Assembly (NCBI GenBank): GCA_007122045.1
Contig: SKJM01000576.1
Location: 1 to 6,503, forward strand
Direction of reading: 5' to 3'
Length of the DNA stretch: 6,503 bases
Source of the DNA: Planctomycetales bacterium
GTDB taxonomy: Bacteria > Planctomycetota > Planctomycetia > Pirellulales > Thermoguttaceae
Shown here: positions 1 to 6,440 of the stretch, in pieces
Numbering within the stretch: the stretch's first letter is position 1
How the letters are laid out: every line of letters begins with the position of its first letter
Made by a program: the position numbers and the translations under genes
Notes under the pieces: generated by a model
Databases searched by the model: none
What the model saw: the letters and a program-made list of their open reading frames with translations, nothing else
What the model was told of the DNA's origin: nothing

Positions 1-1172
1 CACGGCAGCCAGCCGCCGTAGCAGAGCGGCTCGGTCGGGCGGCGGCCGATCGTCGGCGCGGCCTTCAGATAGGCCAGCACGGCCTCGAGCGCGTCCATCG
101 TCGAGCGGGCCTGCTCGCCCTTGCCCGGGTACGGGGGCAGGAAGAACGAATAGGCCGCCTCGCCCGCGCCGCGCGCCTCGACCGCCCCGCCGGCCGCGCG
201 AATCTCCATGTCGAACGGCGGGCCGCCGGACGAAAACGTCACCGCGTAGTTGTGGCACGTATCCTGCTTCAGAAGCGGCGTCCACCCGCTGCTTCCGCCC
301 GGCTCGACGCCCGCCGGCGCCGCCGGCTCGGACCCGTACCACGGAATGCGGTTGTAGGTGTGACGCACGCGGATGCCCAGCGGCGCGTCGCCGCGGTTGG
401 TCACGCGGTACTCGTAGCGCGGGCCGCGGGTATCGCGGAAGGCTTCGAGGATCGGGTACAGGCGCACCTGCTTGCGGTAGTGCGCCATCCACGCGTCGGA
501 CGTGTCGGCGGTGAGGTACACCAGGTCGATGTTCCGGTCGGCCGTGCGGCCGGGCACCTGCGGCTGCTCCTCGGCCAGCAGCCGGATGCGCGCCCGGCCC
601 GCTGTCAGTCCCGGTACGTCGACCGCTTCGAGCGCCAGCCCCTCCGGTCCCCAGGGCGGATCGTACTGGGGGCGGGGCGCCGTTTCGTCGAAGGCGTAGC
701 GCGGGCTGTCGGCGGCGCCCATCGCCCTCTCGGCCCGGGCCTGCCCGTCCTGCTCGACGACCACGCGAAACCGCGCGTCGGTAAACGGCGGATACTCGTA
801 CCGCACCCACAGCCGATAGTTGCCGGGCTCGGGAACCTGCACGTCGGCGTAGGCGGAGGCGGTCGTGTCCCGCCGGTCGGCCGAAAGGAGCCGCTCGCCG
901 GAAATGTGATTGAACCCGACCAGATCGACCATGTAGTTCCCCTCGCCGTTGCGAACGACCTTCCAGCCCCGCTCGATGCGGAAGTCCTCGGCCTCGACGG
1001 CCACGGCCGGAGCGAGGGTGAAGGCGTCGGCCGGCTGGGCGCCGGCGACACCGGTACGCGAAATTGCCAGGGCAAGCACGGCCGCCAGCAACGCCAGCGC
1101 GTGAATCCCGGCGGCGGGCCGGACCGCCGAAGCGGCCAACGTGGCAGGGGGATTGCCATTTCGCTGCAACAT
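1..1172 (-). CDS. Exported protein with CBM6/35-like carbohydrate-binding module (3' end beyond window)
   Basis: Reading the reverse complement from the ATG at 1172 gives 390 uninterrupted codons to the left edge, with no stop, so the gene is partial at its C-terminus. The start is supported by AGAGGAG seven bases upstream. Residues 1-45 look like a signal peptide: R4 and R18, then a hydrophobic stretch at about 25-37 (ALALLAAVLALAI), and a likely cleavage site near GVAGA (41-45). Residues about 57-222 resemble a jelly-roll carbohydrate-binding module: the opening 'VAVEAEDF' (57-64), W70, Y80, 'VPEPGNYRLWVRYEYP' (113-128), and the closing strand 'RNIDLVYLT' (213-221), a pattern familiar from CBM6/CBM35-type domains. 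Residues 225-390 form a second module with a beta-rich part (YEYRVTNRGDAPLGIRV, 253-269) that I do not recognise; a catalytic domain could lie further on. It is transcribed away from the large propeller gene. Specific function and ligand are unknown. Confidence 0.85.
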   Translation of the reverse strand, partial: MLQRNGNPPATLAASAVRPAAGIHALALLAAVLALAISRTGVAGAQPADAFTLAPAVAVEAEDFRIERGWKVVRNGEGNYMVDLVGFNHISGERLLSADRRDTTASAYADVQVPEPGNYRLWVRYEYPPFTDARFRVVVEQDGQARAERAMGAADSPRYAFDETAPRPQYDPPWGPEGLALEAVDVPGLTAGRARIRLLAEEQPQVPGRTADRNIDLVYLTADTSDAWMAHYRKQVRLYPILEAFRDTRGPRYEYRVTNRGDAPLGIRVRHTYNRIPWYGSEPAAPAGVEPGGSSGWTPLLKQDTCHNYAVTFSSGGPPFDMEIRAAGGAVEARGAGEAAYSFFLPPYPGKGEQARSTMDALEAVLAYLKAAPTIGRRPTEPLCYGGWLP

Positions 1173-1179
1173 GGGAAAG

Positions 1180-1186
1180 CTCCTCT
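1180..1186 (-). promoter_or_regulatory. Shine-Dalgarno site of the leftward gene
   Basis: AGAGGAG on the minus strand with a 7-nt gap to the ATG at 1172. It fixes the start there. The overlapping open frame that begins at 1216 in another phase has no such site and an arginine/proline-rich shadow composition. Confidence 0.75.
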
Positions 1187-1263
1187 GGGACCGAACCACC
1201 GGGAAGCACGAACCAAAGTTCCGCCTCCTTGTGGCCACGCTGCGAACTGGACTGTTTGCTGAA

Positions 1264-1293
1264 ATCCTAACCGGGGGGGGCCAGTGGCGTCAA
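1264..1293 (-). promoter_or_regulatory. Predicted sigma70-type promoter of the leftward gene
   Basis: On the minus strand, TTGACG (1293-1288) is followed after 18 bp by TAGGAT (1269-1264), which would start transcription near 1257 and give a leader of about 85 nt. The -35 matches consensus at five of six positions and the -10 at four of six. The spacer contains a C8 tract on the transcribed-sense strand (G8 at 1273-1280 on the plus strand). Prediction from sequence only. Confidence 0.45.
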
Positions 1294-1325
1294 CGCCCGC
1301 AACGGCGAGGGGCCCCGGCCGCCGT

Positions 1326-1355
1326 TTGACCCGCCGGGATGACTTGGCCTATACT
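1326..1355 (+). promoter_or_regulatory. Predicted sigma70-type promoter of the large propeller gene
   Basis: TTGACC (1326-1331), an 18-bp spacer, then TATACT (1350-1355). The -35 and -10 each match consensus at five of six positions. The expected start near 1362 gives a leader of about 120 nt. It also lies downstream of the earlier in-frame ATG at 1358, which argues against that ATG as the true start. The -10 hexamer is the same as in the strong promoter at 6247-6252. Confidence 0.55.
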
Positions 1356-1470
1356 GGGTGTGGGTCGCTGTGGGCGGAAACCCCCGGGCGGCGGCGGGGC
1401 GGGAAAGCCCAACGAAGCGTGCGCCCGGAGAACCGTTCACGGGCCTGCCCCTCACACTGGCACCTTGCAG

Positions 1471-1476
1471 AAGGAG
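1471..1476 (+). promoter_or_regulatory. Shine-Dalgarno site of the large propeller gene
   Basis: AAGGAG with a 7-nt gap to the ATG at 1484. This chooses 1484 over the in-frame ATG at 1358, which would add 42 residues of low-complexity Arg/Gly/Pro sequence in front of the signal peptide and has no ribosome site. Confidence 0.8.
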
Positions 1477-1483
1477 AACCACG

Positions 1484-4400
1484 ATGGACAGCCCAACATA
1501 CCTTGTGAAGTGTGCCCTGCGGGCGGCAGCCGGACGCGTGTGCCCCGGCGCGATCGGTCTGCTGTGCGGCTGGATTGCCCTTTCGGCCGCCGGCGCGCCC
1601 GGCGGCGACTGGCCCACGTGGGGCTACGACGCCGCCCGCAGCGGGGCAGCGCCGGCCGCGCGGGAATTGCCCGAAACCCTGCACCTCGAGTGGGTCCGCG
1701 AGCTGCCCCCGCCGCGCCGAGCGTGGCACAAGCAGATGGACGACGGCGACAAGCTCGAGTTCGACCTCTCCTACTCGCCCGTGGTGATGGGCAACCGCAT
1801 CTTCGTCGCCTCGATGACCACCGACCGCCTGACGGCCTACGCGGCCGACACGGGCAAGGAACTGTGGCGCTTTTACGCCGATGGTCCGGCGCGCGTGGCG
1901 CCGGCGGCATGGGAAGGGAAGGTGTATTTCGTTTCCGATGACGGGCGGCTGTACTGCCTCGACGCCGCCACCGGCGCGTTGCGTTGGAAGTTCGACGCCG
2001 CGCCGGCCGGGCACCGCCTGCTGGGCAACGAGCGGGTTATCAGCATGTGGCCCGCCCGCGGTGGACCGGTCGTCGACGAGGGAACCGTGTATTTCGCATC
2101 GGGTATCTGGCCGTTCCTGGGCACGTTTGTCCACGCGCTCGACGCCGAGACGGGCGAGGTCCGATGGGCCAACACGGGCCATGCCACCGAGTGGCAGGCC
2201 CAGCCGCACGGCGGCGCGTACGCCTTCGCCGGCCTGGCCCCGCAAGGGTACCTGGCGGTCGCCGGCGACCGGCTGGTCGCCTCCGGCGGGCGGTCGCTGC
2301 CGGGGTTGTTCGACCGCCGCGACGGCACCCTGCTCGACAGCAAGGTCCGCGCCAAGCCGCACGGCGGCTATCGGGTGCAGATCGAGGGCGACCACTACTT
2401 CAACCATGGACGGCGGTATCGGCTGAGCGACGGCCGCGACGCCGGCAGCGGGCGAGTGGACAACGCGCCCCTGGCGGCCTTGCGGGCGCGCACGGCCTCG
2501 GTGCGCGACCAACTGGACGACGCCCCCTTCGAAAGCCTCGCGGCGCAGGGGCGGTTGTACGTGACGACCCGCTCCGGACGGCTGTATTGCTTCGGCGGCG
2601 AGCCGGTCGACGCGCCGCGCACGTTCGCCTACCGGCCCGAGGGCCCCGAGCCGGCCGACACGCCCGCGGGGCGCAAGGCCGAGGCCGTTCTCGCGCAGAC
2701 GGGCGTTACCGACGGCTACGCGCTGGTGCTGGGCGCCGGCGATGGCGAACTGCTCGAACAGTTGGCGGCCCGCTCGGAATTGCACCTGGTGGCGCTGGAG
2801 CCCGACCGCGAGAAGGTCGACGCCGTTCGCCGCCGCCTGGACGCCGCCGGTTTGTACGGCACGCGAGTTGCCATCCTTCCCGGCCGGTTCGACGAAGCGC
2901 ACTATCCGCCCTACATCTCGTCGCTGGTCGTGGCGGTCGATCCGGAGGCGGCCGGTATTTCGGCCGACGCGGAAACATTCCAGCGCGTCCTCGAGCGGCT
3001 GCGCCCCTACGGCGGCCGGGCCTACCTGGGATTCGACCCGGACGACGGGGGCGTCGGAACGGCCCTGGCGGCCTTCGAGCCGAGCGGCGGGCGCGCCGAC
3101 GTCGAAAACGGCGCGGTCCTGCTCACGCGCGAGGGCCCCCTGCCCGGCGCCGGCCAGTGGACCCACCAGCACGCCGACGCCGCCAACACGGTCTACTCCG
3201 ACGACGATCGGGTCCGCCTGCCGCTGGGCATCCTCTGGTTTGGCGGACCGTCGAACGACAACATCCTGCCCCGCCACGGCCACGGTCCCATTCCGCAGGT
3301 GGCCGGCGGGCGGGTCGTCCTGCCGGGCGTGGAAACCCTCAGCGCCCGGTGCGTGTACACCGGCCGGCAGTTGTGGGAGCGGCGGTTTCCAGGCATCGGG
3401 CATCCCTTCACCGTCTTGAGCCTGGAGGAGCGCTATCGCCGCGGACAATCGGTGTTCCTGCACAGCGAGGACGGCCTGGGCGCCCATTACATCGGCAGCC
3501 CGTACGTCTCGCTGCCCGACGCCATTTACGTGCGCTACCAGACGCGCGTGCACCGGCTCGACCCGGCCACCGGCGAGGTCGAGGCCGAGTTCGAACTGCC
3601 GCTGAACCAGAGCGAACGCGATGCGCCCGATTGGGGCCACATCAGCGTCTGGGGCGATTGGCTCCTGGTCACCACCGATCCCCACATCTTCCGCGGCGAC
3701 GACCCGAGGGGCCGCTTCGCCAGCATGGCCGACATCAAGGGGCGGGAATGGAGCGCCACCTCGAGCGCGACGTTGTCGGTGCTCAATCGCCATACGGGCG
3801 AGGTCGTGTGGACCCGCACCGCGGAGGTCGGCTTCCGGCATAACGCGGTAGTCACGGCGGGAGGAACCCTGTTTGTGATCGACGGCCTGTCGGAGCGGGC
3901 GATTGAGCTATTGCAACGCCGGGGCGCCGAGCCGGGCAGCCCCGCCGTCGTGGCGCTCGACGCGCGCACCGGCGAAGAACGATGGCGAACCACGAGCGAC
4001 GTGTTCGGAACGTGGCTCGGCTACTCCGAGGAGTTCGACGTGCTGATCGAGGCGGGCCGCCGCGGCGGGCTGCGCGACCTGCCCGACGAACCGGGCAACC
4101 GCATTCGCGCCTACCGGGGCGCCGACGGCGAGCGGCTGTGGGACCGGGCCATGAACTACACGGGACCCATCGCCCTCCACGGCGACACCCTGCTGACCGC
4201 CATCTACTGGCGCCATACGGGAAACCCGCACCGCATGTCGGCCCAGCAGGAAGGGCGGCGGCTGGAACTGCTCACCGGCAGCGACGTGATGCGCCGGCAC
4301 CCCTTGACCGGCGAGAGCGTGCCCTGGACCTACTGGCGAACCTACGGCTGCAACACGGCGAACGTCAGCCGGCACCTGGTCACTTTCCGCTCCGGGGCCG

Positions 4401-6178
4401 CCGGCTTCACCGACCTGGAAAACGACGGCGGCACCGGCACCCTGGGCGGCTTCCGCGCCGGATGCACCGCCAACATGGTGGCCGCCGACGGCGTGCTCCT
4501 GGCCCCCGACTACACCCGCACTTGTTCGTGCTCTTACCAAAACCAGACCTCGCTCGGGCTGGTCCACATGCCGGAGATCGAGCTGTGGACGGCCAACCGC
4601 GTGGGCCGCGCAAGCCGCAACGTCGAGCGGCTGGGCATCAACCTGGGCGCGCCGGGCAACCGCCGGGCGGAAGACGGCACCCTCTGGGTCCACTATCCCC
4701 GCTCGGCCGCCCCCGCCCCCGAGACCGACGTCACCCTGCAGCCCAACGACATCGCCTGGTATCGCAAGCACTCGCTGCTGGTCGAGGGCGAGGAGGGCTA
4801 TCCGTGGGTGGCCGCCTCGGGCGGCGAAGGCGTGGAATCGATCCGCATCGACACCCTGGAACACGGCCGGTACCGCGTGCGGCTGCATTTCGCCGAGCCC
4901 CGGCTCGACCGCCCGGGGCAGCGCGTCTTCGACGTCCTCGTGCAGGGAACGCCCGTGCTGGAACGCTTCGACATCGTCCGCACGGCCGGCGGGCCCGACC
5001 GGAGCGTGGTGCGCCAGTTCGACGTCGACGCCGACGGGGCGCTGACCATCGAACTGCGGTCCGGCAGCGCCTCGCAAGCGCCGCCGATCCTCAGCGGCAT
5101 CGAGCTGCTGGCCATCGACGCCGCGGTCACGACGCTGCCCGTGCCGAGCATCTCGCGAACTTCCGCCACGTTGGAAGGGGAAATCGCCCGGGCGGAGCAC
5201 GCGCAGTCGGTCGAGGCCCTGTTCCGGTGGCGGGTGGCCGGCGACGAGCCGTGGCGGGCCACCCCGGTGCAGACGCCGGGTTCCCGAGCAGCCGAAGGGG
5301 ACAGTCCCGTTTTCGCGGCGGATGACCGTTCCCCAAGAGGAACGCCCGCTGGAGCCGCGAAAACCGGGACAGTCCCCCGTGAAGGCCGATTCTCCGCAAC
5401 CCTCGACCGTTTATCCGCCGGCACCGCCTACGAGTTCCAGGCAGTGGTGCGCGTCGACGGGCAGGAAGTGGCCGGCGCCGTCCGCACCTTCGTGCCCGGC
5501 GACACCTTCGCTCTGGCCTTCGACAACCACGACGTGCACGTGCCGCATCACGCCGCCCTCAATCCCGCTGCCGGCAGCTACACGTTCGAGGCCTGGGCGA
5601 AGCTCGATTCGGCCAACGACGCGGGCGACGAATGGGACCTGATCATCGCCAAGCGCCGCCCCAATGGGTATTACGTAGGAATGCGCCGCGGGCACGGATG
5701 GAACTTCATGCTCCGCGACGACGGCGGCAAGCGGACCGACACGCAGTCGGACCGCCCCCTTCCCGAAATCTACGACCGGTGGGTCTTCGTACAGGCGGTG
5801 GTCGACCGGCAGGACAACCGCCAGGTGCTGCGCGTCTTGGATCCGCAAGAGGGCGCCTGGCACGAGGCCGCGGTTACCCCGCCGGGAAACATCGGCACGG
5901 CGAACGACTTGTACTTCGGCAAGGACATGGACGCGGGCCGGTTTCAGGTGGGCGGCGCGCTGGGGCCCATCCGATTCTGGCGCAAGGCCCGAACCCGGCA
6001 GGAGGCCGAGGCCGACATGCACGCCCGCCTGTCGGGCGACGAGCCCGGCCTGGCCGGCTACTGGCCCCTGCGCGACGATTACGGCGGCGACCGGCTGCTC
6101 GACCTCGCCCCCGGCGGAAACCACGGCCGCATCTCCGGCGCCGCATGGACCACCACGCGGCGGCCGTCGCGCCCATGA
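1484..6178 (+). CDS. Large exported PQQ/BamB-like beta-propeller protein with Rossmann insert and malectin, FnIII and LamG-like modules
   Basis: 1564 aa, stop TGA at 6176-6178. Residues 1-38 form a signal-peptide-like segment (hydrophobic about 22-36), followed by 'GDWPTWGYDAARSG' (41-54). Propeller repeats with the 'A-D-TG-W' signature occur at 116-130, 156-170 and 216-230, and again at 621-634, 689-703, 764-778, 822-836 and 874-888. Between these sets, residues about 396-549 look like a class I methyltransferase fold: glycine loop 'VLGAGDGELLEQL' (415-427), acidic strand end 'LVALEPD' (435-441), then 'SLVVAVDP' (480-487). Region 950-1040 carries four cysteines (C956, C994, C1014, C1016). 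Residues about 1088-1213 are malectin-like ('YRVRLHFAE', 1130-1138; 'GQRVFDVLVQG', 1145-1155). Residues about 1216-1337 are FnIII-like with an internal palindrome-encoded insert. Residues about 1340-1556 are LamG/concanavalin-like ('YTFEAWAKLDS', 'GYWPLRDD', 'NHGRISGAAW'). No membrane anchor or sorting signal is visible at the C-terminus. A structural or glycan-binding surface role is likely; a PQQ-dependent enzyme activity cannot be shown. Confidence 0.9.
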   Translation: MDSPTYLVKCALRAAAGRVCPGAIGLLCGWIALSAAGAPGGDWPTWGYDAARSGAAPAARELPETLHLEWVRELPPPRRAWHKQMDDGDKLEFDLSYSPVVMGNRIFVASMTTDRLTAYAADTGKELWRFYADGPARVAPAAWEGKVYFVSDDGRLYCLDAATGALRWKFDAAPAGHRLLGNERVISMWPARGGPVVDEGTVYFASGIWPFLGTFVHALDAETGEVRWANTGHATEWQAQPHGGAYAFAGLAPQGYLAVAGDRLVASGGRSLPGLFDRRDGTLLDSKVRAKPHGGYRVQIEGDHYFNHGRRYRLSDGRDAGSGRVDNAPLAALRARTASVRDQLDDAPFESLAAQGRLYVTTRSGRLYCFGGEPVDAPRTFAYRPEGPEPADTPAGRKAEAVLAQTGVTDGYALVLGAGDGELLEQLAARSELHLVALEPDREKVDAVRRRLDAAGLYGTRVAILPGRFDEAHYPPYISSLVVAVDPEAAGISADAETFQRVLERLRPYGGRAYLGFDPDDGGVGTALAAFEPSGGRADVENGAVLLTREGPLPGAGQWTHQHADAANTVYSDDDRVRLPLGILWFGGPSNDNILPRHGHGPIPQVAGGRVVLPGVETLSARCVYTGRQLWERRFPGIGHPFTVLSLEERYRRGQSVFLHSEDGLGAHYIGSPYVSLPDAIYVRYQTRVHRLDPATGEVEAEFELPLNQSERDAPDWGHISVWGDWLLVTTDPHIFRGDDPRGRFASMADIKGREWSATSSATLSVLNRHTGEVVWTRTAEVGFRHNAVVTAGGTLFVIDGLSERAIELLQRRGAEPGSPAVVALDARTGEERWRTTSDVFGTWLGYSEEFDVLIEAGRRGGLRDLPDEPGNRIRAYRGADGERLWDRAMNYTGPIALHGDTLLTAIYWRHTGNPHRMSAQQEGRRLELLTGSDVMRRHPLTGESVPWTYWRTYGCNTANVSRHLVTFRSGAAGFTDLENDGGTGTLGGFRAGCTANMVAADGVLLAPDYTRTCSCSYQNQTSLGLVHMPEIELWTANRVGRASRNVERLGINLGAPGNRRAEDGTLWVHYPRSAAPAPETDVTLQPNDIAWYRKHSLLVEGEEGYPWVAASGGEGVESIRIDTLEHGRYRVRLHFAEPRLDRPGQRVFDVLVQGTPVLERFDIVRTAGGPDRSVVRQFDVDADGALTIELRSGSASQAPPILSGIELLAIDAAVTTLPVPSISRTSATLEGEIARAEHAQSVEALFRWRVAGDEPWRATPVQTPGSRAAEGDSPVFAADDRSPRGTPAGAAKTGTVPREGRFSATLDRLSAGTAYEFQAVVRVDGQEVAGAVRTFVPGDTFALAFDNHDVHVPHHAALNPAAGSYTFEAWAKLDSANDAGDEWDLIIAKRRPNGYYVGMRRGHGWNFMLRDDGGKRTDTQSDRPLPEIYDRWVFVQAVVDRQDNRQVLRVLDPQEGAWHEAAVTPPGNIGTANDLYFGKDMDAGRFQVGGALGPIRFWRKARTRQEAEADMHARLSGDEPGLAGYWPLRDDYGGDRLLDLAPGGNHGRISGAAWTTTRRPSRP
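5294..5385. repeat. REP-like palindromic element inserted in frame in the FnIII domain
   Basis: Outer inverted arms at 5297-5319 and 5354-5377 pair over 22 of 23 positions, allowing one extra C (5365); the mismatch is the central base of GGGACAGTCCC. That 11-mer is itself a near-palindrome and occurs at both ends (5298-5308 and 5366-5376). A nested hairpin CGTTCC/GGAACG (5327-5332 and 5339-5344) has the loop CCAAGA. The direct repeat GAAGG flanks the element (5294-5298 and 5381-5385), with a period of 87 bp, which is 29 codons. Removing one period leaves an ordinary-looking FnIII strand, 'AAEGRFSATL'. As translated it encodes residues 1271-1299, a polar, Gly/Pro/Ala-rich loop. Whether it belongs to a dispersed family, for example REP/BIME elements mobilised by RAYT-type transposases, cannot be seen from this window. 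Confidence 0.75.
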
Positions 6179-6223
6179 CACGGCGCGCCACCCGCACGGT
6201 GCTGCCCAATCGCCCCTCGGTTT

Positions 6224-6252
6224 TTGACAAGGCTTTCGGTTCTTGGTATACT
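6224..6252 (+). promoter_or_regulatory. Strong consensus sigma70-type promoter with extended -10
   Basis: TTGACA (6224-6229) is a perfect -35. The spacer is the optimal 17 bp. TATACT (6247-6252) matches the -10 at five of six positions and is preceded by the extended element TG-G (6244-6246). The best start nucleotide is the A at 6260, eight bases after the -10. It drives transcription rightward into a region with no large ORF inside the window, so its product is a small RNA or a gene with a leader of at least about 240 nt. Confidence 0.75.
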
Positions 6253-6259
6253 ACATCCC

Positions 6260-6322
6260 ATGCTAGCAGTCGGCGACGCGCGCCCGCCGTGCAACCGCAC
6301 CAGTGACTCGCAGCGAACGTGA
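6260..6322 (+). CDS. Possible leaderless 20-aa mini-ORF
   Basis: ATG at 6260 coincides with the predicted transcription start of the strong promoter and is followed by 20 sense codons and TGA (6320-6322). The product would be MLAVGDARPPCNRTSDSQRT, which matches nothing I know. There is no Shine-Dalgarno site, so translation would have to be leaderless. The stop overlaps a GTG (6319-6321) that opens a second 34-codon frame ending at 6423. It may be a leader peptide or simply chance. Confidence 0.15.
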   Translation: MLAVGDARPPCNRTSDSQRT

Positions 6323-6327
6323 GCACT

Positions 6328-6440
6328 CGCGGGGTACAAGCCGGGGGTCATGGAGCCGTCAATACCGGGGCAAGTAAGGAAACGCGGCTTGGCTTCCGGA
6401 AATCGGGCCATGCCGGCGCTTGACTAGTACGATTCCCGCG
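6328..6440 (+). ncRNA. Candidate structured RNA or mRNA leader element
   Basis: Downstream of the strong promoter, the segment closes on itself. CGCGGG (6328-6333) pairs with CCCGCG (6435-6440), GTAC (6334-6337) with GTAC (6427-6430), GCCGG (6340-6344) with CCGGC (6413-6417), and CATGG (6349-6353) with CCATG (6408-6412). One-sided bulges include GATT (6431-6434) and GGGT (6345-6348). An inner branch AGCCG/CGGCT (6354-6358 with 6385-6389) and a small CCG-CGG hairpin (6396-6406) fill the interior. I compared it by eye with 6S, SRP, tmRNA, RNase P, c-di-GMP-I and cobalamin elements and found no match. The pairing is seen directly; that it functions as RNA is inference. Confidence 0.35.

Larger units (their letters stand above)
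1173..1483. other. Divergent intergenic control region
   Basis: This 311-bp stretch separates the two start codons. It holds a predicted promoter for each direction, placed about 32 bp apart, and leaders of roughly 85 nt (leftward) and 120 nt (rightward). A run of eight G residues (1273-1280) lies within the leftward promoter. The rightward leader can form a weak closing stem (GTGTGGG at 1358-1364 with CCCTCACAC at 1449-1457) that ends just before the ribosome site. I see no convincing operator palindrome, riboswitch or RNA gene. Confidence 0.6.

Noticed and set aside
1192..1215. Direct repeat CGAACCA at 1192-1198 and 1209-1215 as an operator
   Set aside because: Two 7-bp matches in the leader of the leftward gene can arise by chance. 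They have no palindromic form and no link to a known regulator.
605..1216. Minus-strand 203-codon ORF starting MVRASRWFG
   Set aside because: It overlaps the leftward gene in another phase. Its product is an Arg/Pro/Ser-rich shadow without domains or a ribosome site, whereas the frame from 1172 gives a signal peptide and a recognisable binding module.
252..1262. Plus-strand 336-codon ORF opposite the leftward gene
   Set aside because: Antisense shadow typical of high-GC DNA: Arg/Gly/Val-rich composition, no motif and no ribosome site. It also runs through the leftward promoter and leader.
1358..1483. Upstream in-frame ATG extending the propeller protein by 42 residues
   Set aside because: It lies upstream of the predicted transcription start, lacks a Shine-Dalgarno site, and would bury the signal peptide. 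The ATG at 1484 has AAGGAG at ideal spacing.
1349..3841. 830-codon minus-strand ORF opposite the propeller gene
   Set aside because: It is long only because GC-rich codons on one strand rarely yield stops on the other. No domain or ribosome site is visible, and the plus-strand frame contains clear repeats and motifs.
1984..3843. 619-codon plus-strand ORF in a second phase
   Set aside because: Arg/Pro/Gly-rich shadow frame fully inside the propeller gene, without any recognisable domain.
1484..6178. Assignment as a PQQ-dependent alcohol dehydrogenase
   Set aside because: The repeats fit the propeller superfamily, but I found no adjacent Cys-Cys pair, no identifiable catalytic Asp context and no haem motif, so no enzyme name is justified.
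6168..6187. CGCGCC/GGCGCG hairpin around the stop codon as a terminator
   Set aside because: The stem is only 6 bp with an 8-nt loop and has no T-tract after it. The nearest T run (6221-6225) overlaps the -35 of the next promoter.
6079..6411. 110-codon minus-strand ORF at the right end
   Set aside because: It spans the end of the propeller gene, the strong promoter and the foldable segment. It has no ribosome site and a shadow-like composition.
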